Below are positions 49,620 through 60,587 of a stretch of DNA of 64,000 nucleotides, piece after piece. The stretch is taken from contig OX337229.1 in NCBI GenBank assembly GCA_946965045.2, positions 4,278,001 through 4,342,000 on the forward strand, given 5' to 3'. The position numbers were made by a program, and so were the translations under genes. Source of the stretch: Epithemia pelagica. Taxonomy: Eukaryota > Bacillariophyta > Bacillariophyceae > Surirellales > Surirellaceae. The notes under the pieces are model-generated. The model had not been told where the DNA came from, ran no database searches, and worked only from the letters and a program-made list of their open reading frames with translations. Each line of letters begins with the position of its first letter. Within the stretch, counting starts at the first letter, position 1.

Positions 49620-51855
49620 CTAATCTATCTCCACTCGCATCTGGTCGCCGTAGTCAGCTTCATCAGTGGTAGACCGGGCTGAATCTAGCGGTAGCTCCTC
49701 TAGTTCACCTTCTTTGAATACAACAACTGGAGGGGTATCCTTTGGAGTGCTGAAGGTGAATCTAGCTTGGAGGCCACAGCTTCTTCGTTCGTGATAAGAC
49801 ATTTGGGGGACCTCGTTTAGAATACTGTCTCCCCTCATGTCCGTGCCCGTGTCTGTTTCATCATTTGAAGCATTGTCGGCGGCGGATGCGTTGGAGGGGG
49901 AGGTTGATTCCCAAGTGAAAATCGACGATTTGGAGTCCACAGATGTGGTTGACACCGGGCGGCAGATGACGACCCTTTCGTCGGCAACCAACTCATCAGT
50001 GCTGGCGTTGTTGTTGTTTTTAGGAAACCGGTGGAATCTAGGTTTATGGCGACAGGCGCCATAGACCTCGTTGCATTTGTTGATGGCCATCTTTGGAGAT
50101 TTCCTGGTGAACTTTAAAATTTCGAGCCTTTCTTTTGCGCAGAGTTTGCAAGAGTGGGTGCCGAAGGTTTTGACGGTGGACAAAGGTTTTCCCTGCCCAA
50201 GAATTTCTACCTTGAGGTTGACATGGTTCTTCATCTCCTTTCTTGGTATGTCGCGTGGGACGAAACAGGCGAAACGGCTGGCGAACGAGTCGGATTGTTT
50301 GTCGTGTAATACTAGCGCTTACACGTCTTGGACGTGCTGCTGGAGGCGCTTCTTGACGTGTTGTTGCGTATTCCCGATATATTGTTTGCCAGATTGGAGA
50401 CAGGTGGCTTTATACACAACGATAGAGCGTCTGCAACGGCCTCCATAGGGGCAGGCCTCTCTGTTGCGACAGTTGCAATCGAGATCTTCGAAATCGAGGG
50501 ATCTTAGTCCGTCGGCGAGTTTGGCGTTTAGGTCGCCTTGGAACAGTTCCCGGACATTGTTGAATCTGTGGTATGACATAGATACCCTCAGCCAAGCCAG
50601 GGATGGGAATTTCCCTTTGATCTCTTTGATGATTTTGTGTATTGGTTTGCGCCAAAAGTCTGAGTAGCCTATTTTGAAATAGACTGCTCGTTTGCGATCG
50701 CGTTCCCTGCGTTTCTTTAGGGCTTGCGAGGCGGTGTCGTTCTTCTCTTTTTCCATTTGCTTGTTTGACATTCCAAGGGTCGGGATGGATTCTTGTTTGA
50801 TTAGGTTTGCTTTGGTTAGAGCGTCGAAGTGGACTGGGTAGATTTCCGCCAGTACTTTGTCAGCGTTCTCATCGTCAACTGTGGTGAGTTTTGTCAATCT
50901 TTTGATAACTCCACTGAAAACAGCCTGGAGTATGAGAACTGCCTTTGTTCAAATACTTAAGTTGTTGATTCTTCTTGATGTGGACCTTGTACTTGAGGAC
51001 TTTGTTGTCGCCCCAGTACATTTCCATGTCCAGGAAGGGAAATGTGTTTGATTGTGCGATGGAGATGTTTTTGTTGTCGATTGTGGAGGTGTCGTGTTCT
51101 GAGAAAGGGTCCCAAATCACAGCTGTAAACTTTAGAAAGTCGTTACCTGCGATTTCGTTGATGTCGGTTTGGAAGGATTCTAACCAGTCCTTGATTTCTT
51201 TCGTTGACAGTTTGCCTCTGAAGACGGCTAGGCCGTCGTCTCGGTACATTCCAAAAAGGTGCATCGGATCGAAGAGCGAATCGTAGGTTGCTTCAAGGAG
51301 GTAGGACATTACGAGATCGGCCAGCCATGCCGATTCGTATCCCCCGATGGTGAGCCCGCGTTCGGCCGGTTTCAAGTCTCCGTCGTAGAGATAGTACTCA
51401 TCTTGGAAGGCAATGAGGGTGTTTGTCATGCCGAAGAAAATGAGATCTAGACAGAGGTTGATTGTGCGGTGTGTTTCTGGGGGGAGGGCGTCTGCGTAGT
51501 ATAGGACTGCGTCGTAGATCAATTGAAACTTGATTGAAGGATACATTGCTTCTGCGTCCACTGAGACGATTGTCGCGTTGGACGAGTCGAAGGACATGGC
51601 TTCTAGTTTCTCTTTGAGGTCCGAAGCTTGGACTATGTTGCGGAGGCCGTAGTCGATCTCGTACTCTTTGAAGAGATTCTTGATTCCCAAGTACCCAATT
51701 TTGGGGAAACCGGCGGTGAAGATGGTGGCAGGCACAACTAGGCGAGTCGGGTAGTTGCCGTCTTGGTCCGGTTTTTTGTGGTCTTTTACAAGGATTTTTG
51801 GGTTTGGGATTGCTTTGGATTGCACTCTTAGAATCTTTTTACGAGTACAATACAA
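49620..51855 (-). pseudogene. Penelope-like element remnant: RT plus GIY-YIG endonuclease
   Basis: Three same-strand pieces. 51855-50875 encodes an RT core: IPNPKILVKDHKKP, VSVDAEAMYPSI (catalytic Asp), GLTIGGYESAWLADLVMSYLLE, HLFGMYRDDGLAVF (catalytic YRDD) and FLDMEMYW. A frameshift near 50920-50935 leads to 50897-50319, which carries the thumb/linker (VIKRLTKLTTVDDEN), a Cys cluster (CNCRNREACPYGGRC) and the start of GIY-YIG (IVVYKATCLQSGKQYIGNT ... KKRLQQH). An in-frame TAA at 50319-50321 interrupts the domain, which continues in the same frame to 49620 with SCKLCAKERLEIL and INKCNEVYGACRHKPRFHRF. The N-terminal part before the RT is missing (5' truncation at about 51855). This order, RT then GIY-YIG, defines endonuclease-positive Penelope-like elements. 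Not functional as it stands. Confidence 0.87.
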
Positions 51856-52171
51856 TACGCTACTTCTTATACTAGTAGCTCTTGACTCGTGACTCGAGGC
51901 TCGAGGGACTTGAACCGATTATCCACATCCGTGCCCCCAAGCAGGGGTGAGTCACGCGTGATTGAATGCACGATGTGCATTCCCTACTCACACTACCCCC
52001 AAGCGCCGGGTGAGTTTTGAATCCCGCCTGAGTTGGAGAAAATATGCATTCGTGTTCTCACCCCCATGGCGCGTCCTCCAAATTTGGCGATTTCTCGGTG
52101 TTGATACAAAATCATTTGCACCTCAACGCCTTCACCGCGGATCCAAACTTGTGAGGCCAAGTGCATCAATC

Positions 52172-52601
52172 ATGGACCCTTCCAACCCATTCCAACGCTT
52201 TTCCCAGGAAACTAACACTATCGAAGAGCTATCTACGACGTCACTGGTACCTGCAACGAACCAATCTGTATCCACTGCAGAGGTTCTATCAGCCCTCCGT
52301 CATAACAACAACGACGACAGTGATGACCATGCAACAAACTCCCACGACACCTCTATTCAACCCGTCCAACTCGCTTCCCCGTTTCCTATCAATAACCCTC
52401 ATGCGTTACCCCTACTTGAGCAGCCCATATTGCTTTCCTTCACGGACTGGCAAGTGGCACACTCTGCAACCTACCTCCCCTCCCATCATGTGTCCTCTGC
52501 TTCTTGTCCGCGCCACCGGTGGTGGGAAGTCCGCCGTGCGAGCCGTCGCTGGTTTTCTTTGTGGAGTCACCATTGTCCATTCCCATACCATGCTTTCGTA
52601 A
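52172..52601 (+). pseudogene. N-terminal remnant of SF2-type (RecQ-like) helicase
   Basis: Starts at ATG 52172 (MDPSNPFQRFSQETNT) and reads in that frame through PILLSFTDWQVAHSATYLPS. The sequence then makes sense only in the next frame as CPLLLVRATGGGKSAVRAV, a Walker A motif of SF2/RecQ-like helicases, so a frameshift lies at about 52460-52495. The ORF ends 15-20 codons after the motif, so all other helicase motifs are missing. The start lies just inside the left inverted repeat, which probably holds its promoter. Confidence 0.6.
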
Positions 52602-52747
52602 AAGCACTCAGTGACACAAAATTAGTGATAAGATTCAAAAGTGTGTGTGGGAGGAGAATCCTTCAAATTGAACAATCGCATGATAGTCTAAACATCATTT
52701 TATTGTATGGTTTAAATGTAATAGCAATGTGCAGGGTCATTCATGTG

Positions 52748-53632
52748 TCAACAAGGAAAAAGAATAAGTGCAAATGAAATAGCGTTCATGACCGACAGGA
52801 TCCATCGACAGTTGTGTCGCTCATGCTTTGTTCCAAGTGCCCACAAGAGCGGTGCAACGTGGAAATAAAAATACAATAGATGGAATGGTCGATCACATAT
52901 TGTTTGACCAATCTCATCGGGCAGGGTAATGTACTGTCCCATGGCTTCCCACCCAGCCACTGTCACAATGGAAAGCACATAGTTAGGTAAATAGGCCGTA
53001 GCCACTGTGGCCACTGTATTGGCCAAAACCACAGATGTGGGTTGGATTTGAGAATGACAATGACAACCAACGCCGCAGGTACAATCAAAGGCCAAAATGA
53101 AACCAACAACCATGGCCGGTGTGAGAATCAAACTAGAAAGATTGAACCATACATTGAAGCGATGCATCTTGGGAGTGGAAAGCGGAATGGCGGTTTTGTT
53201 GGGTGGATTGTTGTGGTTGTTTGGATTGTTGGTATTAGTTGCTTCTTGGTTTTCCTCCTCAAACACTTGCGAGATATACAATGCTTTGACCGGCGAAGAT
53301 TGAGTTGCAAACTCGACTTGTCCCAAAGAGTGACGACGGTGTAGAAGGTGGAAGGACAGGGAAGATGCACCTCTGTTGCTTGTTGGTTGTGCGCTGTTTG
53401 GTTCGAGATGACCTTGTGCTGCGGTATCATCACCACCAAAGGGGTTTGGTAGATAGGAAGAGCCAAGGTGCTGACTTGGACCAATGAAAGAAAGGAAACG
53501 GATTGGATGGAGAAGGGGTGGGAGGATTCGGCTCTTGTGAAGATACGTTCTGAGTTTTGGCGATGCTGTTGTTTCTGCCATCTTGCATTGACGCTCGGGA
53601 CGCTTCGGATGCACCTTGCGCCTCAAAAGCAT
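52748..53632 (-). CDS. Putative multi-pass membrane protein inside inverted-repeat element
   Basis: 294 residues from ATG 53632; ATG 53581 (MAETTASPK) is an alternative. A competing frame from ATG 53684 (MSSSSHRKHRLSQKQ) overlaps the first 200 bp and is also protein-like, so the true N-terminus may come from that frame through a frameshift or an unseen splice. The N-terminal 140 residues are Pro/Ser/Asn-rich. The C-terminal half has four hydrophobic segments (NLSSLILTPAMVVGFILAF, VVLANTVATVATAYLPNYVLS, LLYFYFHVAPLLWAL, ILSVMNAISFALILF) and a Cys/His motif CTCGVGCHCH between the first two. No family recognised. Confidence 0.45.
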   Translation of the reverse strand: MLLRRKVHPKRPERQCKMAETTASPKLRTYLHKSRILPPLLHPIRFLSFIGPSQHLGSSYLPNPFGGDDTAAQGHLEPNSAQPTSNRGASSLSFHLLHRRHSLGQVEFATQSSPVKALYISQVFEEENQEATNTNNPNNHNNPPNKTAIPLSTPKMHRFNVWFNLSSLILTPAMVVGFILAFDCTCGVGCHCHSQIQPTSVVLANTVATVATAYLPNYVLSIVTVAGWEAMGQYITLPDEIGQTICDRPFHLLYFYFHVAPLLWALGTKHERHNCRWILSVMNAISFALILFPC

Positions 53633-54134
53633 CTTGGGCTTGCTTCTGAGAGAGACGATGCTTTCGGTGGGAAGATGAAGACATTGATAAGGTCGTTCAC
53701 AGGCACCGTACCTCGGCCACCGTAATGAATGTGGTGTGTGGTTTGGGATTTTGTATCAACACCGAGAGCTCAGGATCGCGCCATGGGGGTGAGTATACGA
53801 AAGCCCTTTTTAAGTGCGACTCAATACTCGCCCGGCGCTTGGGGGTAAGGTTACTACTCACACTCACCCCTGCTTGGGGGTAGCCCATGACCCATTTTCA
53901 GTCCCACCCAGCGCAAGGACACCCAAAGATCCATCAAGGCGATGGAGATGGATGGCAACAGTGACGATGGCGTAGACAATCTCTTAGTGACAGATTGCAG
54001 CAGATCTGTTGAAATCGACAGAGTCGGAAGGAAACGGTTAAAGTTGGCAAGACATATCGAGAAAGATTCAGCTGATACAACGTGACCTCTGTACAATTTT
54101 CAGCAAGAAGTAATATCCATGTAGGCACACCAGT

Positions 54135-54851
54135 ATGGCAATGGCAGGCAAGCGGCAAATGTGTGATCGCTGCAATCGTGCCGTGAAAGGAGGATGCATC
54201 TGTTCCGCATTGCCACTCGAGCCGGTGGTACTTCATGAGTGTCACTGCTTTATCCTACAGCATCCTCATGAACACGAACGCAAGAATCGCAGTTTACCCT
54301 TTGTCGAACTGTGCTTGTCCACAGAGAGTGTGACGGTTGTGGTAGGGCGACATTTCGGACGAGTGGAATCAAGATTCGTCGAACGCCTCCATGATCCCAT
54401 TGCAACAGTGTGGCTCATTTATCCTTCGGACGAAGCAATACCTCTGGCACAAGCCCTATCTGAATGGAGAAATGAACAAGAACGGACGTACGATTCCAGT
54501 GGTCTCCATAATCGACCAAGTCTGACACTGCTTCTACTGGATGGAACATGGAAATATGCCAAGGAAATGGATACAGCCAATCGTGCACGAAATTTGTACC
54601 CCGCACACCTAAAGCATGTCAAGCTCACACCGGACGACCTCCGCGACCTTCCCCTACGGAATCGGTTTGATATTCGAACGCCACCCTCCGAGAATCATTT
54701 GTCAACGGCAGAAACATTGGCATGGGTGGCGGCCCAAGTGGAAAACGATACAAGTGTGTACGATACGATTATGAAACCCTTAGATCGAATGGTGGAGCAG
54801 TGGCATTCCTTTCAAGAGCAATCGAAACCAACCACCAAAACTGATGATTGA
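54135..54851 (+). CDS. DTW-domain protein, tRNA-uridine aminocarboxypropyltransferase
   Basis: 238 residues from ATG 54135, a normal length for DTWD2/TapT-type enzymes. Near the N-terminus is the family's Cys cluster (CDRCNRAVKGGCICSAL), then HPHEHERKNRS and a WLIYPSDEA segment. The signature is in LTLLLLDGTWKYAKEM, with DGTW in place of the name-giving D-T-W. The C-terminal part has LPLRNRFDIRTPPSENHLSTAETLAW. Family members transfer the 3-amino-3-carboxypropyl group from S-adenosylmethionine to a uridine in tRNA (acp3U). A complete domain and no disruption. Only 254 bp separate it from the inverted-repeat element upstream. Confidence 0.87.
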   Translation: MAMAGKRQMCDRCNRAVKGGCICSALPLEPVVLHECHCFILQHPHEHERKNRSLPFVELCLSTESVTVVVGRHFGRVESRFVERLHDPIATVWLIYPSDEAIPLAQALSEWRNEQERTYDSSGLHNRPSLTLLLLDGTWKYAKEMDTANRARNLYPAHLKHVKLTPDDLRDLPLRNRFDIRTPPSENHLSTAETLAWVAAQVENDTSVYDTIMKPLDRMVEQWHSFQEQSKPTTKTDD

Positions 54852-55237
54852 CAAACATGAGTCATTGAGTAAAAATCCATTGGAAACGGAGGGCCGGTTT
54901 CAATCCACTAATACCTCCATTGTTCCTCCTGAATGAATACGTGATAGTCCCAGCAGTGAAACGAAATTCAGCTTTATGATGAATGTGATGAAACAAGCAC
55001 GAGGAAAATATCCTTCATGATGATGGCTTGGGAATCCACACTGACGGCATTCACCAACACCATGAACCATTCATGCCGTTTCTCCCTCCATAATGATAGG
55101 AGTAATAGACTCCTCTAAGCCCTATACTAGCAGCTGCTACCATTCCAGAAAAGGTAGCCACCGCTTAATGCGACCAATCTGCTGATGATAGTAAAAATAT
55201 CTCTCTCGAATCGATTTCTGTTGTGTCGAGAACAATC
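54852..55237. other. Intergenic region
   Basis: 386 bp between two plus-strand genes; includes the promoter and leader of the lipase-like gene. Nothing else recognised. Confidence 0.4.
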
Positions 55238-57397
55238 ATGATGGCGAGGACAATGAGGACGGTACTCTGGCTGATTTTCGTGTTTCAATGGACCAGACAT
55301 GTCTCTGGGAAAGAATACCCGAGTTTGATTCCGAAGACATCGCATCCCGGGTTTTTAATACTGGGAAAACAACAATCCTCGTCGTCTCTCAAACTCGAGG
55401 CAGACGAGAGAAGCATGACAACAGCCAAGCTCGCAGCCATGGTGACCATTCTGCGCACAAGGGGAGGTTCAGGACGCAAGGCAAAAAGCCCTCCTAGTAA
55501 GAAAAAGAGAAACGATGTTCTTGATCCAGAACAAGACAGTGACAACACCGTCGACGAGAAGGAAGACGATGATGATAGTGATGACGTGGAACATGACGAT
55601 GTCTTCACGATGTTAGCTCATGCTGTCCAAGACCGACTCGATATGAACGATGACGCATCAGAGCAGGAGAAGTTATCGATTGACGATTTGGTTCAAGCGT
55701 TTGAATCACTGGCAAAAGCTCAACAAACATTCAAGGGTTTGGACGGTGTGGCCCATGAAGCCTATCAACGAACGCATACCCAGTCGACATCTTCCTCGTC
55801 ATCGGCATCTTCCTCAGTGACGCAAGTATCGGGACGTGCATCTCGAGTCGCTGCACGAACCAGTGCCGTGGCGCTGGCTTTGGGAGCTTGCGAATTGTGC
55901 GAACTGGTCGTTCTGCATCCACCATCGACATCAACTCCTTCTTCGGAAGACCCTCTTTCCGAATGGAATGCCACCACATGTACATTGTCCGACCATTATG
56001 GGCAGGTCTTGTGCAACGAAACCATTGCCGTGCTTCCTTCTGGTAATGGCCGTCGCACCAAGACAAAAACAGAAGCAGAACCACAACTTTCTTTGCGACT
56101 GTTGGTTTTGTTCGACTCATCGTATCAAGGTGGTGCTGGAGTCCAGTACGGAGCCATTGACGAATTGGTAGCACAGGGTCCCCATCCACGAAAGGGTGCT
56201 TTGCCCAGAGGACGATTGGTGGTGGTCTTGGGTGTCGATCCTGGAAGACAGGGCCGTCCTCCTCTCGATGGAATCCTTGACGTTTTGTCATCTCCACCTC
56301 GTCATGTCCGATTGGCTGACCCAACCAGCAACAAGGCCGAAACGAACACCAACAAGGAGCCTTCGATCGCTCACGAAGCTGCCTCCGTACAACCTATATT
56401 ACATACGGTCGCCTCGCAAGTGCTACATCGCCTCCAACCAATTTTACAGCATGCGCCATACAATCAATCCGCCATTCATTTTGTCGGTCATGACTTGGCT
56501 GGGGGTGTCGCCTGCATTGCCGCAACCATTCTACAAGGACAAATTCCCCTAGACAAGAAAACAAAAGCACGGGCCAGCAAAGCTAACAAGAAGAAGCAAA
56601 AGCAGAAGAAGTCATTAAAGAGCCAAAGGGAAAACCTTTCAACATCTACTGACAGCACTAACGATACCAACAGCACGTCTCTTACAAACGATGACAGCAA
56701 CACCACAGAACCTGAAATACCTAGTCTTCAAGGCTTTGGCCGTGGCAGAACTTCGGCCGTAGCATTGGGAGGACCGCCCTGTATTTCATCTAATGTACCG
56801 ACGGAGATTATTGTAAGCATCCTTGCTGGAGATGACCTAGTGGGGAGAGCAACAAGTGACTCCTTGCATCGTTTGTTTCAACGAACCTGGCAAAAAGCAA
56901 GTCGACGTCGACGACACAAGACTGCTGCTGCGTTGTTTGGGCAACCCTGGAATCGCATGGCCGACACCTGGTCCTTGGCGAGCTCCAATCTCAAGACCTA
57001 TGTACATGGAAGTGAAGGAGAAGAAGCACGATTGGCTGTTCCAGGACGAGCCTTTTTGATTCGACCACGACGACTGGGACATCAACAACAACAAGGATCA
57101 GCCGCAGAAGCTATGGGTTCTACGAGCATTCACGAATTTGGTAGTCAACAAGTCAAGGGTGGACGAGAGGCGATTCGGGCCAGCATTTTGTGGCAGCTAA
57201 ACGATATCCTCGTTAGTCGCAGCATGTGGAAACATCATCAACTCAACTACTATATTCAAGCATTAGATCGAGTTCATATCCGTGGACTGGAAAATGCAGA
57301 CCAACCACCACAAGAAGAAGAAGATGATGATGAGGACAATGACGACCAAGACGGAAACGAGGACATGGAGGAGACTCAAGAGGAAGAGGAGGAATGA
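55238..57397 (+). CDS. Secretory class-3-lipase-like protein, probable pseudoenzyme
   Basis: 719 residues from ATG 55238. The N-terminus is a signal peptide (MMARTMRTVLWLIFVFQW ... VSG). An acidic and Ser-rich region follows. An alpha/beta-hydrolase portion starts around residue 285 (LRLLVLFDSSYQGGAGVQYGAI), with LPRGRLVVVLGVDP, and the nucleophile-elbow equivalent IHFVGHDLAGGVACIAATIL. In class-3 lipases the elbow reads G-H-S-L-G-G; here the Ser position is Asp (about residue 419). A later segment (TSAVALGGPPCISSN ... ILAGDDLVGRATSDSL) matches the lipase-3 GPP...D.V region, which supplies the acid residue. Between them is a Lys-rich insertion, and the C-terminus is a long Glu/Asp tail. Secretory location is likely; catalysis is doubtful. 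Confidence 0.65.
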   Translation: MMARTMRTVLWLIFVFQWTRHVSGKEYPSLIPKTSHPGFLILGKQQSSSSLKLEADERSMTTAKLAAMVTILRTRGGSGRKAKSPPSKKKRNDVLDPEQDSDNTVDEKEDDDDSDDVEHDDVFTMLAHAVQDRLDMNDDASEQEKLSIDDLVQAFESLAKAQQTFKGLDGVAHEAYQRTHTQSTSSSSSASSSVTQVSGRASRVAARTSAVALALGACELCELVVLHPPSTSTPSSEDPLSEWNATTCTLSDHYGQVLCNETIAVLPSGNGRRTKTKTEAEPQLSLRLLVLFDSSYQGGAGVQYGAIDELVAQGPHPRKGALPRGRLVVVLGVDPGRQGRPPLDGILDVLSSPPRHVRLADPTSNKAETNTNKEPSIAHEAASVQPILHTVASQVLHRLQPILQHAPYNQSAIHFVGHDLAGGVACIAATILQGQIPLDKKTKARASKANKKKQKQKKSLKSQRENLSTSTDSTNDTNSTSLTNDDSNTTEPEIPSLQGFGRGRTSAVALGGPPCISSNVPTEIIVSILAGDDLVGRATSDSLHRLFQRTWQKASRRRRHKTAAALFGQPWNRMADTWSLASSNLKTYVHGSEGEEARLAVPGRAFLIRPRRLGHQQQQGSAAEAMGSTSIHEFGSQQVKGGREAIRASILWQLNDILVSRSMWKHHQLNYYIQALDRVHIRGLENADQPPQEEEDDDEDNDDQDGNEDMEETQEEEEE

Positions 57398-57571
57398 AAG
57401 GATACTTGGATGGCTATGGATTTGGTTTTCATAGGATCATATTTTGTCTTCGTAGTTCCATTCCATGCAATGTCTCTAGATATGCAAAGTTCAGTTACAT
57501 TATAAGCTTTAAGACTTTTCATGGATGTTACTTCCATTCTAAGCGGCACTATCATTGCTTTGGTCCAGTGC

Positions 57572-60228
57572 TCATGGTTGCGGTTTGGCCATAACATTGG
57601 TCATTTCCAAGGTTTCCTTTAATTGTTCTAGTTGGAGGGTAGTGTTCTCGTACTGACACAAGGCCGCCGCCAATTGAACTGCATTTTTGATTTGCCGACC
57701 ATTGATCTCCGGATATTCAGTGGCCAAATAATCCAAATCGTCTTTGCTAATGCCCGATTTGACGAGACGATTGTTCGTGCCGTTGTCGTTTGCGTTATTT
57801 TGTGAAATTCGTCCCAAGGTGGTTTCCCAAATTTCCCTTCGAGCCTCTGTATGCAGAGCGTCGTATCCCAAGGTACACGTTAATCGAGAGGCAATTGCCG
57901 GATCCAATCGTTCCTTGCCACTATTGGTGGTTAAAAATAAAATGCCAGGATAGTACTCCATTAAACGTAGCATGACACACACCATTGCATTGCGTACCAA
58001 GTCCGTTCCGGTGTGGGTTCGTTTTTCCAACAACATTTCCGCTTCGTCAATCAGCACCAAAGCTTGCCAAGGCAAACACAAGTCAAAGATGTCTTGTAAT
58101 CGACTTTCTAGGGCTTCTGGTGTGACACCCAATTCTCCCATGGATACCCGATACAAGGGTCGATGCAATACTTCGGCAATTGCTTCAGCTGTTAGTGTCT
58201 TGCCGACACCGGCTGGCCCGTGTAACAAGAATATGATCCCTGTCCACCAAGGCACACAATGTAGGATCAAACAACAAAACAACTCTCCTGAGGGTTCTTG
58301 TACAATCACAATGAAGACAAGAAGACAAGAAGAGTTTGCTTACCTTCTCCTTTCCCAGGCAGGACATCGACTTGTCCCATCTGTTTCTCACTCTTGTGAC
58401 GATGATTGGAGTTGTGACTGGTAATCAAGGCTCGCAACAACCGTTTTCTGGCAGCTGGCAAGACCAATTCCTCAAAGGCACGGGTATGGAATTGAACCGA
58501 TGATAATCCATCGACCAAGACAAGGCCCCACAATCGAGTTTCCAAGGAAAACCCACACAAGACAGGCCACGTTTTCCGCAACAGTGTAAGAGGGAGTCCG
58601 CCGTTGTCAGCACTGGAACTGGATAACCACAAGACACTTTCGTACATCATACTCGTGTCCATTTCGTCATTGTTGTCGTCCTCATCCTCACCGTTGTTGT
58701 CGTTTGGTTGTGTTGTTGAGCTTGGTGTGTGGTTGGAGTCGGATTGTTGTTGTTGCTGTTGTCGATGCAAACGAGCCATGGCGGCAAAGGCTTGTGTCAC
58801 GGCTTCTCCTGCCATACCATCTGCTGGTGGTTTGGCTGGATGAATGCCTCGACTCCAGGCTTCGATAATATCGACCATGAGACGTCCTCCTGTTCGTGAC
58901 GAGCGACCAGTGCCATTGGCACGGGACGTACTGGATGATGATGATGACCGCGAGGACGACGACAAGGAGACGGGCCAAAAGGATCCAGCCGTATATTGAA
59001 CCAAGGTTCCACTTGCATGTTTGTCTTTGGGTGGTCGAGAACAAACTTGTTGATATAGTTTGCCTCGCGCCTCCAGTTGTTGAAACAAGGCAGCATGAGT
59101 CTCTGGTGTGGCCAAAACACACATTTCGCCTGTAGTTGTCCCCAGTGACGACGGTGTACCATCTTTCTCCGATGTAGGAGAAGATGCCACAAGATCTTGT
59201 CGAATGCGTCGTGTTCCCTTGAATTCGGAATGAAACACGCGAGCTTCCACCACGGCCAATTGACCTGGTTGTGTGGCCACCACAAATTCGCACGACGCGG
59301 TAAAGGTAGACACTGGATGTCCCAGAGCGGATTTGCCACGGGTAAAGTACGACGCTCGACACGTGACGAGCAATGGACTGGCAGACAATCCGGTCAAGAG
59401 TCCATTGGTATCCAATAAATCCACACCGGGTCGATACAACTCTTGCAAGGCATCAAAATCCACGACACCCTGATCGTAAATGAGGCTACGAGCTGGAGAT
59501 ATACGACTGGATGCAAAGGTGGTTTCCACAAACGTCACCAGTTCGTCCAATCCATCAATCTTGACTAGTGTCGGGGATGACGAGGTTGCTCCTGTGGTTT
59601 GCCATGGCGGTTCGAGACGGACGCCCAATTCCATGGCTTGATGAATCAAACGATAACAGGCGTAGCGACGTTCGTTCTTGGTCAGTTTGGGCAGGGTTGT
59701 AGTACTTGTGGCTGACGATTGGCCCTGACGACGACGTTGGACGTCCTCCACTACGGTATTGTATTGTTGAATGTCGTATTGCAAGGCACGTAACAAGCCC
59801 AAGACATCGTACAATTGTGTCACGGCAATGTGAGTCGTCGATCGACCCCTACTCTTTGGTGTAGGGCCTTGGATGCGAACCTGACAATAATGCCGAGCCG
59901 CTGCTTCCAAGGACAAGTGGCTTTGCCCTGGACGACGCAAGGCATTTGGTTGGACTGCAAACACCACTGTGGCGTCTTCTGATGGTAATGCCTCGCTGTT
60001 ATCCCCGCGTTTCGTCTCAAGTTCGTTGTTGTTGTTGTCCTCTTCATCCTCTTTTGTCAACACATACCAAATATGAGAGTGATCTTCTGTCATCGTTTCT
60101 GTCATCGTCGTCATGACGTTTGAGATTTTCGACTCGAATGGCTGTTCTGCTGCTGGTTCGGTAGATATTGTGTCAGAAGTGGTGAGGTCGTTGGTTGGTT
60201 TTGACTTGGTTCGTCTTTTCCACAACAT
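57572..60228 (-). CDS. AAA+ ATPase, two exons
   Basis: Exon 1 is 58344-60228 and exon 2 57572-58239, with an intron of 104 bp (58240-58343, GTAAGC donor, GGACAG acceptor, phase 1). The join gives GKGEGIIFLLHGPAGVGKT, an intact Walker A. The product is about 850 residues from ATG 60228 (MLWKRRTKSKP); the frame is open further upstream only from a GTG. The N-terminal 620 residues form a large substrate or adaptor region with Asn/Asp/Gln low-complexity tracts and end in VQFHTRAFEELVLPAARKR. The AAA core in exon 2 has Walker B LVLIDEAEMLLEKR, sensor 1 LFLTTNSGKERLD and the arginine-finger region AIASRLT. Similar lone AAA proteins with long N-domains occur in fungi and stramenopiles. The substrate is unknown. 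Confidence 0.8.
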
Positions 60229-60587
60229 ATGCCAAAACCACAACACACGTTGCACCCCAAGGAAGCAAGAATAATGAGAAATGCGGAGACGATTGCTCTT
60301 GGGGAGCACGGTTCGTTGGATGGTATCTTGATCGCAGTTGACAAGATTTTTTATCGATTCTTTTGAATCTTGTTTGGATCTTGGGAAGTCGTGGATCTGG
60401 GCTTGGGGCGTTGGTCGGAAAGTACATTGGGTATTAGGCTCCCAGGTAGATGATCTAAGTTTTCCTCTAGCTTTAGCTTGTCTTTCGAGCAGCGCCGAGA
60501 GTCCCTCTAGGATAACCTTTTATATGTTTGGTGAAGGAGTAACTATGATTCCATTTCTTGTCTCTAAGTACGATTGAAAACTGCTGC
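60229..60587. other. Intergenic region
   Basis: Upstream of the AAA+ gene and downstream of the glycosyltransferase gene. Nothing recognised besides the presumed AAA+ promoter. Confidence 0.4.

Larger units (their letters stand above)
51934..53880. mobile_element. Inverted-repeat element with helicase remnant and membrane-protein ORF
   Basis: The ends are CCCCCAAGCAGGGGTGAGT at 51934 and its reverse complement finishing at 53880. Inverted similarity continues for about 150-180 bp on each side (left to about 52110, right to about 53735), including a second internal CCCCCAAGCGCCGGG motif, a TCACCCCCATGGCGCG block and GGTGTTGATACAAAATC. No target duplication is evident. Between the arms a helicase-like ORF runs rightward from 52172 and a membrane-protein ORF runs leftward from 53632; they converge at 52601-52748. 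Either a DNA transposon that has lost most of its helicase and holds an unrelated gene, or two oppositely oriented ends of a larger element. Superfamily not assigned. Confidence 0.65.

Noticed and set aside
51900-51930. tRNA gene fragment (GGGACTTGAACCG resembles a T-arm on the minus strand)
   Set aside because: The T-stem does not pair over five bases and no D-arm or acceptor stem follows.
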